A stretch of DNA of 64,000 nt, taken from Salinisphaera sp. GTDB taxonomy: Bacteria > Pseudomonadota > Gammaproteobacteria > Nevskiales > Salinisphaeraceae. Under the pieces are notes generated by a model. The model was not told the origin of the DNA. It saw only the letters and a program-made list of their open reading frames with translations, and did not search any database. The translations under genes were made by a program, and so were the position numbers. This document shows positions 34,066 through 42,763 of this stretch, piece by piece. Positions within the stretch are counted from its first letter, which is position 1. Each line of letters starts with the position of its first letter. Location: positions 1 to 64,000 of the forward strand of contig JAQIBT010000012.1 of NCBI GenBank assembly GCA_027858915.1, written 5' to 3'.

Positions 34066-35987
34066 TACGCAGCACTCGCGGCTGATTTGTTGCCCGCCTT
34101 CGACTGCGCGGATTCCAGCGCTTCGGCGTTTTCAATCCAGAGCGCTTCGGCCTTGTCGAGCTGCTTGCGCAGCTTGCCCTGGTCCTGAGAAAGGCGTGCA
34201 ATCTCGGTGTTATTGCCGTAGACGCTGGGTTTGGCCATCTCTTTTTCGATGGCTGTGATCTTGTCTTCCAGCCGGGCCATATCGGCCTCGGCCTGCTTGA
34301 TTGCTCGGCGCAGCGGCTTCTCCTGCTCGCGCTGCACAGCTGCATCGCGACGGTTGCCGGCACCGTTGCCGCCCGCGGTTGTCGTTTTCTTTGGTTTGTC
34401 GCCACCTTCGCGGGCGCTGTTCTGACGCGTAAGCCACTTGGCGTAATCGTCCAGATCGCCGTCGAAAGGCGCCAGCGAACCGTCATCAACACGCCACAGC
34501 TGGTCGCAGGTGGAATCGATCAGATGGCGATCATGCGCAATCATGATCACGGCCCCCGTGTAGCCCGCCAGGGCGGTCTCTAGCGCATGACGCATGTCGA
34601 GATCGAGATGGTTGGTCGGCTCGTCCAGCAGCAGGAGATTGGGTTTTTCGTAGACCACCAGCGCCAGCGCCAGCCGGGCTTTCTCGCCGCCGGAGAACGG
34701 CGCAATCGGTTCCAGAGCCTTGTCGCCGTGGAAGTCGAAGCCACCGAGGAAATCCCGAATCTCCTGCTCGGAGGCACGCGGCGCCTGCCGCTGCAGATGC
34801 TGGGCCGCACTGGCTGAATCGTCGAGAATTTCCAGCTGATGCTGGGCGAAATAGCCAATCTTGATATATTTGTCGTGTTGGACTTCGCCGCCCATGGGCG
34901 CCAGCTCGCCGGCCAGCAGCTTCATGACCGTGGATTTGCCGGCCCCGTTGCGCCCCAGTATGGCCAGCCGATCGCCGGGCACGATACGCAGCTTGATATC
35001 GGAGATCAGCGGTACCTCGCCGTAGCCGGCGTGCGCCTTGTCCAGCCGCAACAGCGTTTCCGGCAGCCGGTCCGGGTCGCGAAAACCGAACGAGAACGGC
35101 GTATCCCAGTGCGCGGCCTCGACTTTTTCCATTCGCTCCATCTGCTTGAGCTTGCTCTGGGCCTGTCGGGCCTTGGTGGCCTGGGCACGGAAGCGATCGA
35201 CAAAACCCTGCAGTTGGGCCATTTTCTTCTGTTGGTTTTCGTAGGCTGCCTGCTGTTGCAGCTTGGCCTCGGCGCGCATGGTCTCGAATTCGGAATAGTT
35301 GCCGGTATAGAGCACCGCGCGCCCGCCTTCCAGATGCAGCGTATGACTGGTCAACGCATCGAGAAAATCACGGTCATGCGAGATGATGATTAGCGTCGCG
35401 GGATGCGAGGCCAGATACTCCTGTAGCCAGAACACGGCATCCATATCGAGATGGTTGGTCGGCTCGTCGAGCAGCAGCAGGTCGCAGCGGCGCATCAGGG
35501 CCGCGGCCAGATTCAAGCGCATACGCCAGCCGCCCGAGAACGAATCCAGCGGCGCGTAGTGGGTTTCAGGCGCAAACCCCAGCCCGTGTAGCAAGCGTGC
35601 GGCGCGCGCTACGGCGGCATAGCCGTCGATTTCGCCGAGGCGGCCGTGCAGCTCGGCTATGGCATGGCCGTCGCCGTCTTCCTCGGCTTTGGCGAGTCTT
35701 GCCTCGACCGATCGCAGCTCGCTATCGCCGTCCAGTACAAACTCGATGGCAGGTTGTTCGCCGGCGGGCGAATGCTGGCGTACGGTGGCGATGTCCAGAT
35801 TCGGCGGCATTTCGACGTCGCCGGAATCGGCCGACAGCTCGCCCAGCATCAGCGCGAACAGGCTGGTCTTGCCGGTGCCGTTCTGGCCGACGATACCGAT
35901 ACGTTGGCCGCCCTGGAAACGTACGTTGACGTTTTCCAGCAGTTTGCGGGAGCCGCGGCGGAGGGTGAGATCTTTAAGTGCAATCAT
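34065..35987 (-). CDS. ABC-F family ATPase, YheS/Uup-like
   Basis: 640 residues from the ATG at 35987 (MIALKDLTLRRGSRKLL); a longer frame upstream is not needed. There are two ABC domains without membrane segments: first GQNGTGKTS and SGGWRMRLNLAAAL, second GRNGAGKST and SGGEKARLALALVV, joined by a linker rich in Gln and Lys. The C-terminal coiled coil with many Glu/Lys/Arg is typical of YheS and Uup. ABC-F proteins act on the ribosome to help stalled or difficult translation. It is upstream of and coupled to sbcB. Confidence 0.9.
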   Translation of the reverse strand: MIALKDLTLRRGSRKLLENVNVRFQGGQRIGIVGQNGTGKTSLFALMLGELSADSGDVEMPPNLDIATVRQHSPAGEQPAIEFVLDGDSELRSVEARLAKAEEDGDGHAIAELHGRLGEIDGYAAVARAARLLHGLGFAPETHYAPLDSFSGGWRMRLNLAAALMRRCDLLLLDEPTNHLDMDAVFWLQEYLASHPATLIIISHDRDFLDALTSHTLHLEGGRAVLYTGNYSEFETMRAEAKLQQQAAYENQQKKMAQLQGFVDRFRAQATKARQAQSKLKQMERMEKVEAAHWDTPFSFGFRDPDRLPETLLRLDKAHAGYGEVPLISDIKLRIVPGDRLAILGRNGAGKSTVMKLLAGELAPMGGEVQHDKYIKIGYFAQHQLEILDDSASAAQHLQRQAPRASEQEIRDFLGGFDFHGDKALEPIAPFSGGEKARLALALVVYEKPNLLLLDEPTNHLDLDMRHALETALAGYTGAVIMIAHDRHLIDSTCDQLWRVDDGSLAPFDGDLDDYAKWLTRQNSAREGGDKPKKTTTAGGNGAGNRRDAAVQREQEKPLRRAIKQAEADMARLEDKITAIEKEMAKPSVYGNNTEIARLSQDQGKLRKQLDKAEALWIENAEALESAQSKAGNKSAASAA

Positions 35988-36087
35988 GAGCGTTATTGTA
36001 AAGGATGCGGCGGCCATGGCCGGGTAGCCCGGGCTGGCGATTCGCGGACCTGCCCGGAATCCCTGTGGGTTTCGGGTCGCAGGTATG

Positions 36088-36112
36088 AAAAAGCCGGCGC
36101 TGACGCCGGCTT
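36088..36112 (-). terminator. intrinsic terminator of rhlE
   Basis: On the minus strand GCCGGCGTCAGCGCCGGC forms a 7-bp GC-rich stem with a four-base loop, followed by TTTTTC. It begins 20 bases after the helicase stop. Confidence 0.75.
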
Positions 36113-36131
36113 GTTCAGGTCGTTCTAGCGA

Positions 36132-37511
36132 TCAGCTCGACGGCGTGCTGCCGCCGGAACGCTGACCGCCTCGGTTGCCACGGCGCGGGTTGCGTCGGCG
36201 ACTGGCGTTGTTGGGCGCGCCACCTTCGGCCTTGGGCGCGCCGCGGTTGGCGCCATTGCCGCGTCCCTGGCCACCACGGTTGCCGTTGCCGCCACCGCCG
36301 CCACGTTTGGGCGGACGCTGGCCACCGTCGTTATCCGGACGACGCGCCTGCTGCTCGCGCTCGTCTTCTTCGTCGTCCTTGCCGGGCGCGCGCAGGTCGA
36401 TACCTTCGACCTGGATACGCTCGATCTGATTGCCGATGAGCTTCTCGATATCCTTTAGGAACTTGCGCTCATCCGGGCCTACCAGCGACACGGCTTCGCC
36501 TTCCAGACCAGCACGGCCGGTACGGCCGATACGGTGGACATAGTCTTCGGGAATATTGGGCAGTTCGTAGTTCACGACGTGCGGCAGGGTATCGATATCG
36601 ATGCCGCGGGCAGCGATATCGGTAGCGACCAGTACGCGAACCGTGCCTTTCTTGAACCCGTCGAGTGCCTTGGTACGGGCGTTCTGCGATTTGTTGCCGT
36701 GCAGGGCGGAGGCGCTGAGACCGTCGATTTCCAGCTGTTTCACCAGGCGGTTGGCCCCGTGCTTGGTGCGCGTGAAGACCAGCACCTGCGACCAGTTACC
36801 GGTCGAGATCATGTGCGACAGCAAGGCGCGCTTGCGCGCTTTTTCCACCATCACGACTTTCTGATCAATACGATCGGCGGTCGCATTGCGGGGCGCCACG
36901 TCGATCTCGACTGGCTTGTTGAGCAGAGTCGACGCCAGCTTGCGAATGTCCTTGGAGAAGGTGGCCGAGAACAACAGCGTCTGACGCTTGGCCGGGATAT
37001 GCTTCAAGACGCGCTTGATGTCGTTGATGAAGCCCATGTCCAGCATGCGGTCGGCTTCGTCCAGCACCAGCGTTTCCAGCATGCCCAGATTGAGGTTGCC
37101 CTGTTGCAGATGATCGAGCAGCCGACCGGGGGTAGCGACGATGATGTCGACACCTTTCCGGAAAGCAGATATCTGCGGCTGATAGCCAACGCCGCCGAAC
37201 ACCACGGTGCTGCGGATCTGGGTCTTGGCACCATAGGTCTTGACTGATTGCTCGACCTGGGCTGCCAGTTCGCGGGTCGGGGTGAGCACAAGAACGCGTG
37301 GATTCCTGTGTTTTTCGGAACCGAGGCGCTCGAGGATCGGCAGTACGAAAGCTGCGGTCTTGCCGGTGCCGGTCTGGGCAGCGGCCAGTACATCGCTGTT
37401 GTCGAGTACGGCTGGAATCGCCTTGGACTGGATGGGTGTAGGCTGGGTATAGCCCGAGTCGGCAATCGCCGCGAGCAGGTGCGGCGACAGGCCGAGAGAG
37501 TCGAATGACAT
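36132..37511 (-). CDS. rhlE: DEAD-box ATP-dependent RNA helicase, RhlE-like
   Basis: Unwinds RNA in ribosome assembly and mRNA decay. 459 residues: Q-motif region GYTQPTPIQ, Walker A AQTGTGKT (45-52), DEAD at 151-154, SATF, and [15 protein letters not shown] in domain 2. The C-terminal 75 residues are a disordered Gly/Arg/Asn-rich tail ([20 protein letters not shown]) for RNA binding. A terminator follows at 36088-36112. It is transcribed alone, divergent from moaB. Confidence 0.92.
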   Translation of the reverse strand: MSFDSLGLSPHLLAAIADSGYTQPTPIQSKAIPAVLDNSDVLAAAQTGTGKTAAFVLPILERLGSEKHRNPRVLVLTPTRELAAQVEQSVKTYGAKTQIRSTVVFGGVGYQPQISAFRKGVDIIVATPGRLLDHLQQGNLNLGMLETLVLDEADRMLDMGFINDIKRVLKHIPAKRQTLLFSATFSKDIRKLASTLLNKPVEIDVAPRNATADRIDQKVVMVEKARKRALLSHMISTGNWSQVLVFTRTKHGANRLVKQLEIDGLSASALHGNKSQNARTKALDGFKKGTVRVLVATDIAARGIDIDTLPHVVNYELPNIPEDYVHRIGRTGRAGLEGEAVSLVGPDERKFLKDIEKLIGNQIERIQVEGIDLRAPGKDDEEDEREQQARRPDNDGGQRPPKRGGGGGNGNRGGQGRGNGANRGAPKAEGGAPNNASRRRNPRRGNRGGQRSGGSTPSS

Positions 37512-37705
37512 AGGTGTCCTGATTGACGTGTTTGAGAGCGACGCATGACTGCTGCGAACGCAACGTCATGCACTTCGGTTGTTCTGATTGAGAGCGGCGA
37601 CGCATCGGTAAAACGCGGCGTCGGTTAAAAAACCGGCGCGCTGCCATGTGTCGCCTGACCGAATACAACTTAAGTATACCTGTTCTTGATGGCCGCGTGT
37701 TTGAC

Positions 37706-37731
37706 GGCAACACGCCCTAGGGCGCGTTACC
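37706..37731. repeat. abutting termini of the dispersed palindromic repeat
   Basis: GGCAACACGCCCT is directly followed by AGGGCGCGTTACC. These are the right and left end motifs of the composite repeats at 15412 and 20300, joined with nothing between. It lies 40 bp upstream of moaB. Confidence 0.55.
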
Positions 37732-37770
37732 ATAAGTGCCTGTTTGTTATCGTAAGCGAGAACCTGAGTC

Positions 37771-38286
37771 ATGACCGCTGAATTCCTGCCGCTGCATATC
37801 GCGGTGCTAACCGTCTCTGACTCCCGCATTGATGCCACCGACAAATCGGGAAAAGTACTGGTCGAGCGTCTGCAAGCGGCCGGACACGTGCTGCACGAGA
37901 AAGCGATCTGCCCGGACGACGTCTACGAGCTGCGAGCCCGCGTATCCCGCTGGATCTCCGACGACAAGCCGGATGTGGTGATCACCACCGGCGGCACCGG
38001 CCTGACCGGGCGCGACGTGACACCGCAGGCGATCGAGGTCCTGTTCGATCGCCGGATCGATGGCTTCGGCGAGATGTTCCGCGTGCTGTCCTATGAGAAT
38101 ATCGGCACGTCCACGCTGCAGTCTCGCGCGATTGCGGGTGTGGCCAAGGCCACCTTCATCTTCTGTCTGCCAGGCTCGTCGGGCGCCTGCGCTGACGGCT
38201 GGGACAAGCTGATTGCCGAGCAGATCGACGTTCGCACTCAGCCATGCAATCTGCATGAACTGCTGCCCAGACTGACAGAGCGCTAG
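37771..38286 (+). CDS. moaB: molybdenum cofactor biosynthesis protein B
   Basis: 171 residues of the MoaB/MogA fold, which adenylates or binds molybdopterin in Moco synthesis. VLTVSDSRIDATDKSGKVL (12-30), TTGGTGLTGRDVTPQA (71-86) and LPGSSGACADGWDKLIAEQ are the family blocks. No other Moco gene is adjacent. It converges with ppa across a shared terminator. Confidence 0.93.
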   Translation: MTAEFLPLHIAVLTVSDSRIDATDKSGKVLVERLQAAGHVLHEKAICPDDVYELRARVSRWISDDKPDVVITTGGTGLTGRDVTPQAIEVLFDRRIDGFGEMFRVLSYENIGTSTLQSRAIAGVAKATFIFCLPGSSGACADGWDKLIAEQIDVRTQPCNLHELLPRLTER

Positions 38287-38304
38287 CTGTGGAGTAGAGG
38301 CGGC

Positions 38305-38349
38305 CACGAAAAAGCCCCTGTCGGTGTAGTCGACAGGGGGCTTTTCGTG
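38305..38349. terminator. bidirectional intrinsic terminator between moaB and ppa
   Basis: CACGAAAAAGCCCCTGTCG and CGACAGGGGGCTTTTCGTG pair over nearly 19 bp around a short loop (GTGTAGT). The A-run on one side and T-run on the other give U-tracts in both directions, serving the two convergent genes. Confidence 0.85.
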
Positions 38350-38378
38350 CTCAACAAGCCGCGTAATATCGCGATCGA

Positions 38379-38912
38379 TCAGCTCTTGTTGTAAGCCTCG
38401 ATGGATTTGACGATCTCGGCCTTGGCTTTCTCTGCGCCTTCCCAGCCAGTGATCTTCACCCACTTGCCTTCTTCCTGATCCTTGTAGTGCTCGAAGAAGT
38501 GCTGGATCTTGTTCTTCAGACGCTCGTCAATGTCGGCCAGATCCTTGACGTCCTTGTAGTAGCCGGTCGAGATCTTGTCTGTGGGTACGCACAGGATCTT
38601 GGCGTCCATGCCGGCCTCGTCCTCGGTGCCGAGGACCGCCACCGGGCGGCACTTGATGACCGAGCCGGCCACGATCGGCTCTGGGGTCAGCACCAGCACG
38701 TCGACCGGATCGCCGTCGTCATAGAGCGTCTGCGGCACAAAGCCGTAGTTGGCCGGATAGTGCATGGCCACGTTCATGAAGCGGTCGACCATCAGCACGT
38801 TGCTATCCTTGTCAACCTCGTATTTCACCGAGGAGCTACCCTCGACGATTTCGATGATGACATTGATCTCTTCCGGCGGATTCTTGCCAGGAGTGAGTGC
38901 TTCGTAGCCCAT
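38379..38912 (-). CDS. ppa: inorganic pyrophosphatase, family I
   Basis: Soluble enzyme hydrolysing PPi to phosphate. 177 residues; the metal-binding signature DGDPVD (Asp66, Asp68, Asp71) and ANYGFVPQTL before it are diagnostic. It is 68 bp downstream of the PPi-type phosphofructokinase on the same strand, so an enzyme that destroys PPi and one that uses it may be co-transcribed. Confidence 0.95.
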   Translation of the reverse strand: MGYEALTPGKNPPEEINVIIEIVEGSSSVKYEVDKDSNVLMVDRFMNVAMHYPANYGFVPQTLYDDGDPVDVLVLTPEPIVAGSVIKCRPVAVLGTEDEAGMDAKILCVPTDKISTGYYKDVKDLADIDERLKNKIQHFFEHYKDQEEGKWVKITGWEGAEKAKAEIVKSIEAYNKS

Positions 38913-38980
38913 GGGAGCCTCTCTGAATGCGAAAATGAATGAAATGATCGTGTCGGATTGTAACGGATAAGACGCAGCCG

Positions 38981-40243
38981 CTATACCTTGAAATCCGTGT
39001 GCAGTCTGCGGGGTACCGCCTGGCTCTTCAGTTTCGCGTAGGCGGGGAGACCGTCAACGTAGGGCGGATAGCTTTCGCCGGCGATCAGCGGCTTGAGATA
39101 ACGACGCGCGGTATCGGTGATATGGAAACCGTCCTTGCTGATGAAGTCACGGGGCATGGTCTTTTCAACGTTGGCGACTTCATCCAGCGGCGCTTCGCCG
39201 ATCGACCAGCGGTAGGGCTCGTCTGATTCGCGCTTGATAGTGACCATCACGCCGGATTTGCCAGCCATCGCGAAATCAACCGCTGCGCGGCCGACGGCAT
39301 AAGCCTGTTCGACGTCGGTCGCCGATGCGATATGCCGAGCGGCGCGCATCAGGTAGTCGGCGATCGCGTAATGGAATTTGTAGCCCAGCTCGCTCTTGAT
39401 GATGCGTGCCAGTTCCGGGGCGACGCCGCCGAGCTGGGCATGGCCGAAGGCGTCGGCGGGGCGGCCGTCGCCACGCTCGAAATCCTTGTCGATCTCCACG
39501 CCCTCCGAGGCGACGATGGCGCAGTAGCCGTTACGTTTGACGGCCTCATCGACCTTGGCGAGAAACCGTTCCCGGTCGAATCTGACCTCCGGAAATAAAA
39601 GAATATGGGGGGCATCACCTTCGGCTTCGGCCGCCAGGCCACCCGCGGCAGCAGTCCAGCCGGCGTTGCGGCCCATCACTTCGAGAATGAAGACCTTGGT
39701 CGAGGTCTTGCACATGCTGTGCAGGTCATAGCCGGCTTCGCGGATCGACACGGCCGTGTACTTGGCCACGCTGCCAAATCCCGGGGAGCAGTCGGTGTGC
39801 GGCAGGTCGTTGTCCATGGTCTTGGGGATATGGATCGCCTGTATCGGGTACCCCATTGTGTCGGCGATCTGGCTGACTTTCAGGCAGGTATCTGCTGAGT
39901 CACCGCCGCCGTTATAGAAGAAATAGCCGATGTCGTGGGCCTTGAATACCTCGATCAGCCGCTCGTACTCGGCCTTGTTGTCGTCGAGTCCCTTGAGCTT
40001 GTATCGAGCCGAGCCGAAGATGCCGGCCGGCGTGTACTTCAGGGCGGCAATATCGTCGGCCGATTCGACGCTGGTATCGATCAGCTGCTCGGTGAGCGCA
40101 CCGACAATCCCATCACGCCCGGCGTAGACCTTCCCGATGGCGTCGCCGTGTTCGCGGGCGCTTTCGATCAATCCTGCGGCAGAGGCGTTGATCACGGCGG
40201 TAACGCCGCCACTTTGAGCGTAAAAGGCATTCTTGGCAGTCAT
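38981..40243 (-). CDS. pfp: 6-phosphofructokinase, probably PPi-dependent
   Basis: Phosphorylates fructose 6-phosphate, reversibly if PPi is used. 420 residues, longer than the 320-residue bacterial ATP enzyme. IPKTMDND (139-146) contains the lysine (PKT) typical of PPi-dependent enzymes, whereas ATP enzymes have PGT. MGRNAGW (190-196) is the substrate motif. The phosphate-donor motif is NGGGDSADT (111-119), where PPi enzymes usually show GGDDS; the meaning of the third Gly is unclear. The neighbours ppa and adk fit pyrophosphate and adenylate economy. Confidence 0.85.
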   Translation of the reverse strand: MTAKNAFYAQSGGVTAVINASAAGLIESAREHGDAIGKVYAGRDGIVGALTEQLIDTSVESADDIAALKYTPAGIFGSARYKLKGLDDNKAEYERLIEVFKAHDIGYFFYNGGGDSADTCLKVSQIADTMGYPIQAIHIPKTMDNDLPHTDCSPGFGSVAKYTAVSIREAGYDLHSMCKTSTKVFILEVMGRNAGWTAAAGGLAAEAEGDAPHILLFPEVRFDRERFLAKVDEAVKRNGYCAIVASEGVEIDKDFERGDGRPADAFGHAQLGGVAPELARIIKSELGYKFHYAIADYLMRAARHIASATDVEQAYAVGRAAVDFAMAGKSGVMVTIKRESDEPYRWSIGEAPLDEVANVEKTMPRDFISKDGFHITDTARRYLKPLIAGESYPPYVDGLPAYAKLKSQAVPRRLHTDFKV

Positions 40244-40411
40244 TCATCAGTTCCCGGCTGTGTCGAGCGTCAAAGCATACGTGACGAGCCTGAACGTCGA
40301 CAATTGACTTGCATGGGGGCAGGCTTTAACTTCGATCTCCGGCCAACGTGCGGTAATGATACAGATCGTGCGCATGGCCTTTATCCAATGCATCTTTACC
40401 GCGGGGACGTA

Positions 40412-40969
40412 ATGCTGAAAATCGTGCTGCTGGGCGCGCCCGGTTCGGGAAAGGGTACACAGAGCCTGAAACTGGTGGCCGAGTACGGGGTACCGCAGGT
40501 GTCGACCGGCGATCTGCTGCGTCACGCGGTCGCGGAGCAGACCGAGCTGGGTCTGAAGGCCAAGGCGGCAATGGACGCAGGCGAGCTGGTCTCCGACGAT
40601 ATCGTCGTCGGTATGATCCGCGAACGCCTCGACCAGCCGGATGCCGAGAACGGCTTCATCCTCGACGGTTTTCCGCGCAGTCAGGCGCAGGCGGCCGCGC
40701 TGGACGTATTGCTGAGCCGGCTGGATCGGCCGTTACAGCGTGTCGTACATCTGGAGGTTGACAACGAAGAGATCGTGCAGCGCCTGATGTCGCGTGGGCG
40801 CGCTGACGATAATGAAGAGACGATTCGCAACCGTCTGGCTGTGTTTCAGGAACAGACCGAGCCGCTGGTGCAGTACTACAAGGACCAGGGCCTGCTGGTG
40901 GCAGTAAAGGGGGTTGGCGACGTCGACGAGATTTTTGCGCGAATCAAGGCTGCGCTCGACGCCGCCTGA
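40412..40969 (+). CDS. adk: adenylate kinase, short form
   Basis: Converts ATP + AMP to 2 ADP. 185 residues from the ATG at 40412; the open frame extends far upstream but MLKIVLLGAPGSGKGTQ is the true N-terminus. The P-loop GAPGSGKGT and GFPRSQAQAAALD are present. After RLMSRGRADDNEETIRNRL there is no 30-residue LID insertion, so this is the short class seen in some gamma- and betaproteobacteria. Divergent from the phosphofructokinase. Confidence 0.93.
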   Translation: MLKIVLLGAPGSGKGTQSLKLVAEYGVPQVSTGDLLRHAVAEQTELGLKAKAAMDAGELVSDDIVVGMIRERLDQPDAENGFILDGFPRSQAQAAALDVLLSRLDRPLQRVVHLEVDNEEIVQRLMSRGRADDNEETIRNRLAVFQEQTEPLVQYYKDQGLLVAVKGVGDVDEIFARIKAALDAA

Positions 40970-40974
40970 GCGCT

Positions 40975-42117
40975 TTAGCCACGCTCTGTGACCGCGGGGC
41001 CCTGCAGCCGCTCTATCTCGGCGAGTATTGCCAGGCCCGCTATCTCGGCCCGCCAGCCGTGCAGCAGGCGTCCGTTGCGTTCTCCGCGCACCAGCGCCGC
41101 CACTTCCTGGCGACTCGCGATGGCCGACGGTTCAACCCCGAGTGCGTCGGCGCAGGCGTTCAACCGGTGTACTCCTGCCTTGATCTGGCGTTTGGCCGGC
41201 CCGTCCGGCGGTCCGCCGTGGTCGGCCAGTGCCTCGGGCGCCCGTGCCTGTCCGGCTGAGATTCTTTCCAGCAAGACGTCGGCGTAGCGGGCCACCGTCT
41301 TGGATGGGAGATCATGGATCTGATCCAGCGCAGCGCGATCGACGGGTTGCAAGCGCGCCAGCGTCATCACTGCGTCGTCGGCCAGAATCCAGCGGCGAGG
41401 CCGGTCGTCTGCAATGGCCTGTTGTTCGCGCCAGGCGGCCAGCTCGGCCAATACCTGCTGTTCGGCCGGTGCCATTCGATGCCAGGCCTTGAGCCGTCGC
41501 CAGGCAGCTTGCGTGTCGATGTCGAACCGACCGGGCGTGGTCATGCGAGCGAAGTCTTCGGTCAACCAGTCGAGGCGCCCGCTGTCGGTCAGGCGTTGTC
41601 GGAGTGACGTATAGGCAACGACGAGATAGCGCACGTCATCGGCGGCGTAATCCAGCGCGCCGTCGGGCAGCGGTCGCCTGCTCCAGTCGGTTCGTGTATG
41701 GGCCTTGTCCAGCTGTACGTCCAGCAGTGCATCGATCAGACGCGCGTAGCCCATCTGATCATCGAATCCGGCCAGCGGTGCCGCCACCTGGGTGTCGAAC
41801 ACCGGCGCGGGGATTGTGCCGAAGGTGTGATGCAGGACTTCCAGATCCTGTTCGGCAGAATGAAAGACCTTGGTGACATTCGGATCGGTGAGCAGCTCGG
41901 CGAGCGAGACCAGATTGTCGATGATCAGCACATCGATCAGGCCGACCTCTTCGTGGTCGGCGATCTGTACCAGACAGAGCTTGGGATAGTAGGTGCGCTC
42001 GCGCAGAAATTCGGTGTCGATGGCGACCCAGGCGCGGGCACGCATTCGCCGGCAGAAGGCGGTCAGAGTCTCGACGTCGCGGATCACTGCGACGTGTTCC
42101 GGCGGCTTAGGTATCAT
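40975..42117 (-). CDS. rnd: ribonuclease D
   Basis: 3'-to-5' exoribonuclease trimming tRNA precursors. About 380 residues from ATG 42117; an upstream ATG at 42153 adds 12 residues. DEDDy motifs: VAIDTEFLRERTYYPKLCLVQI (motif I), KVFHSAEQDLEVL (motif II), and YAADDVRYLV (motif III with Tyr). The C-terminal HRDC domain is visible around QVLAELAAWREQQAIADDRPR. It is convergent with adk with only five bases between the stops. Confidence 0.92.
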   Translation of the reverse strand: MIPKPPEHVAVIRDVETLTAFCRRMRARAWVAIDTEFLRERTYYPKLCLVQIADHEEVGLIDVLIIDNLVSLAELLTDPNVTKVFHSAEQDLEVLHHTFGTIPAPVFDTQVAAPLAGFDDQMGYARLIDALLDVQLDKAHTRTDWSRRPLPDGALDYAADDVRYLVVAYTSLRQRLTDSGRLDWLTEDFARMTTPGRFDIDTQAAWRRLKAWHRMAPAEQQVLAELAAWREQQAIADDRPRRWILADDAVMTLARLQPVDRAALDQIHDLPSKTVARYADVLLERISAGQARAPEALADHGGPPDGPAKRQIKAGVHRLNACADALGVEPSAIASRQEVAALVRGERNGRLLHGWRAEIAGLAILAEIERLQGPAVTERG

Positions 42118-42165
42118 GCCTGTGGCTCGTTCGGGCTGCTCATATTCATACACACTGAGTTGATC

Positions 42166-42696
42166 ATGGTTTTTGCGCGACGACTTGTCGATCTCATGCT
42201 GTTTCGTTGCGGGCCACAGGATATGCCCGGCGATCAGACGACTCTGCGCCTGAGCGCTGCGGCCTATTGTATCCTGCTGTTCGTCCAGGTGATGGTTGTG
42301 GCCCCCCCGCTGGCAGCGGCGGTACAGGCAATTCTCGCCACATCGTTACTCGGCATTTACGTGTTGGCCATCCTGCGGTTACGTAAGCTGCCACACCGGT
42401 TCATGCAGACCGCGACGGCCCTCTATGCCTCGGGCGCGGTACTGACGCTGGTCATGATTGGTCCGACGCACGCCATGGGGCCCTATCTGCAGCAGATATC
42501 GCAGTCCACGAATCCGCAGTCGGTGCCCACGCCGTCGAGTCTGGTGGCGCTGATCTATCTGGTGGCCGGAGTCTGGGGGCTGGCGATCTACAGCCATATC
42601 TATCGCCATGCGCTGAGCGTCTCGATCCTGTTGGGCGTAGGAGCGACCGTGGTCTTCGAAGTGCTGTTGCTCGTGATCTTCTCATTACTGGGCTGA
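42166..42696 (+). CDS. hypothetical inner-membrane protein
   Basis: 176 residues from the ATG at 42166, with about four to five hydrophobic helices, for example AAAYCILLFVQVMVVAPPLA, AILATSLLGIYVLAIL and a C-terminal VVFEVLLLVIFSLLG. A hydrophilic loop rich in Ser, Thr, Pro and Asn (QSTNPQSVPTPSS) lies before the last two helices. It is not recognised. It is divergent from rnd and 67 bp upstream of mpl on the same strand, possibly in one transcript. Confidence 0.6.
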   Translation: MVFARRLVDLMLFRCGPQDMPGDQTTLRLSAAAYCILLFVQVMVVAPPLAAAVQAILATSLLGIYVLAILRLRKLPHRFMQTATALYASGAVLTLVMIGPTHAMGPYLQQISQSTNPQSVPTPSSLVALIYLVAGVWGLAIYSHIYRHALSVSILLGVGATVVFEVLLLVIFSLLG

Positions 42697-42763
42697 TCGG
42701 ACACCTGTCGTTACGTGGCCGCGGCCGTTACGGCTGCACCCTTGTTTGAATCGAAGAGTCGCA

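Noticed and set aside
39935-40411. Long N-terminal extension of adenylate kinase
   Set aside because: The extension is antisense to the phosphofructokinase gene; the P-loop N-terminus at 40412 is the normal family start.
41698-42165. Long N-terminal extension of the membrane protein upstream of mpl
   Set aside because: It lies antisense to rnd; the hydrophobic protein begins at the ATG at 42166.
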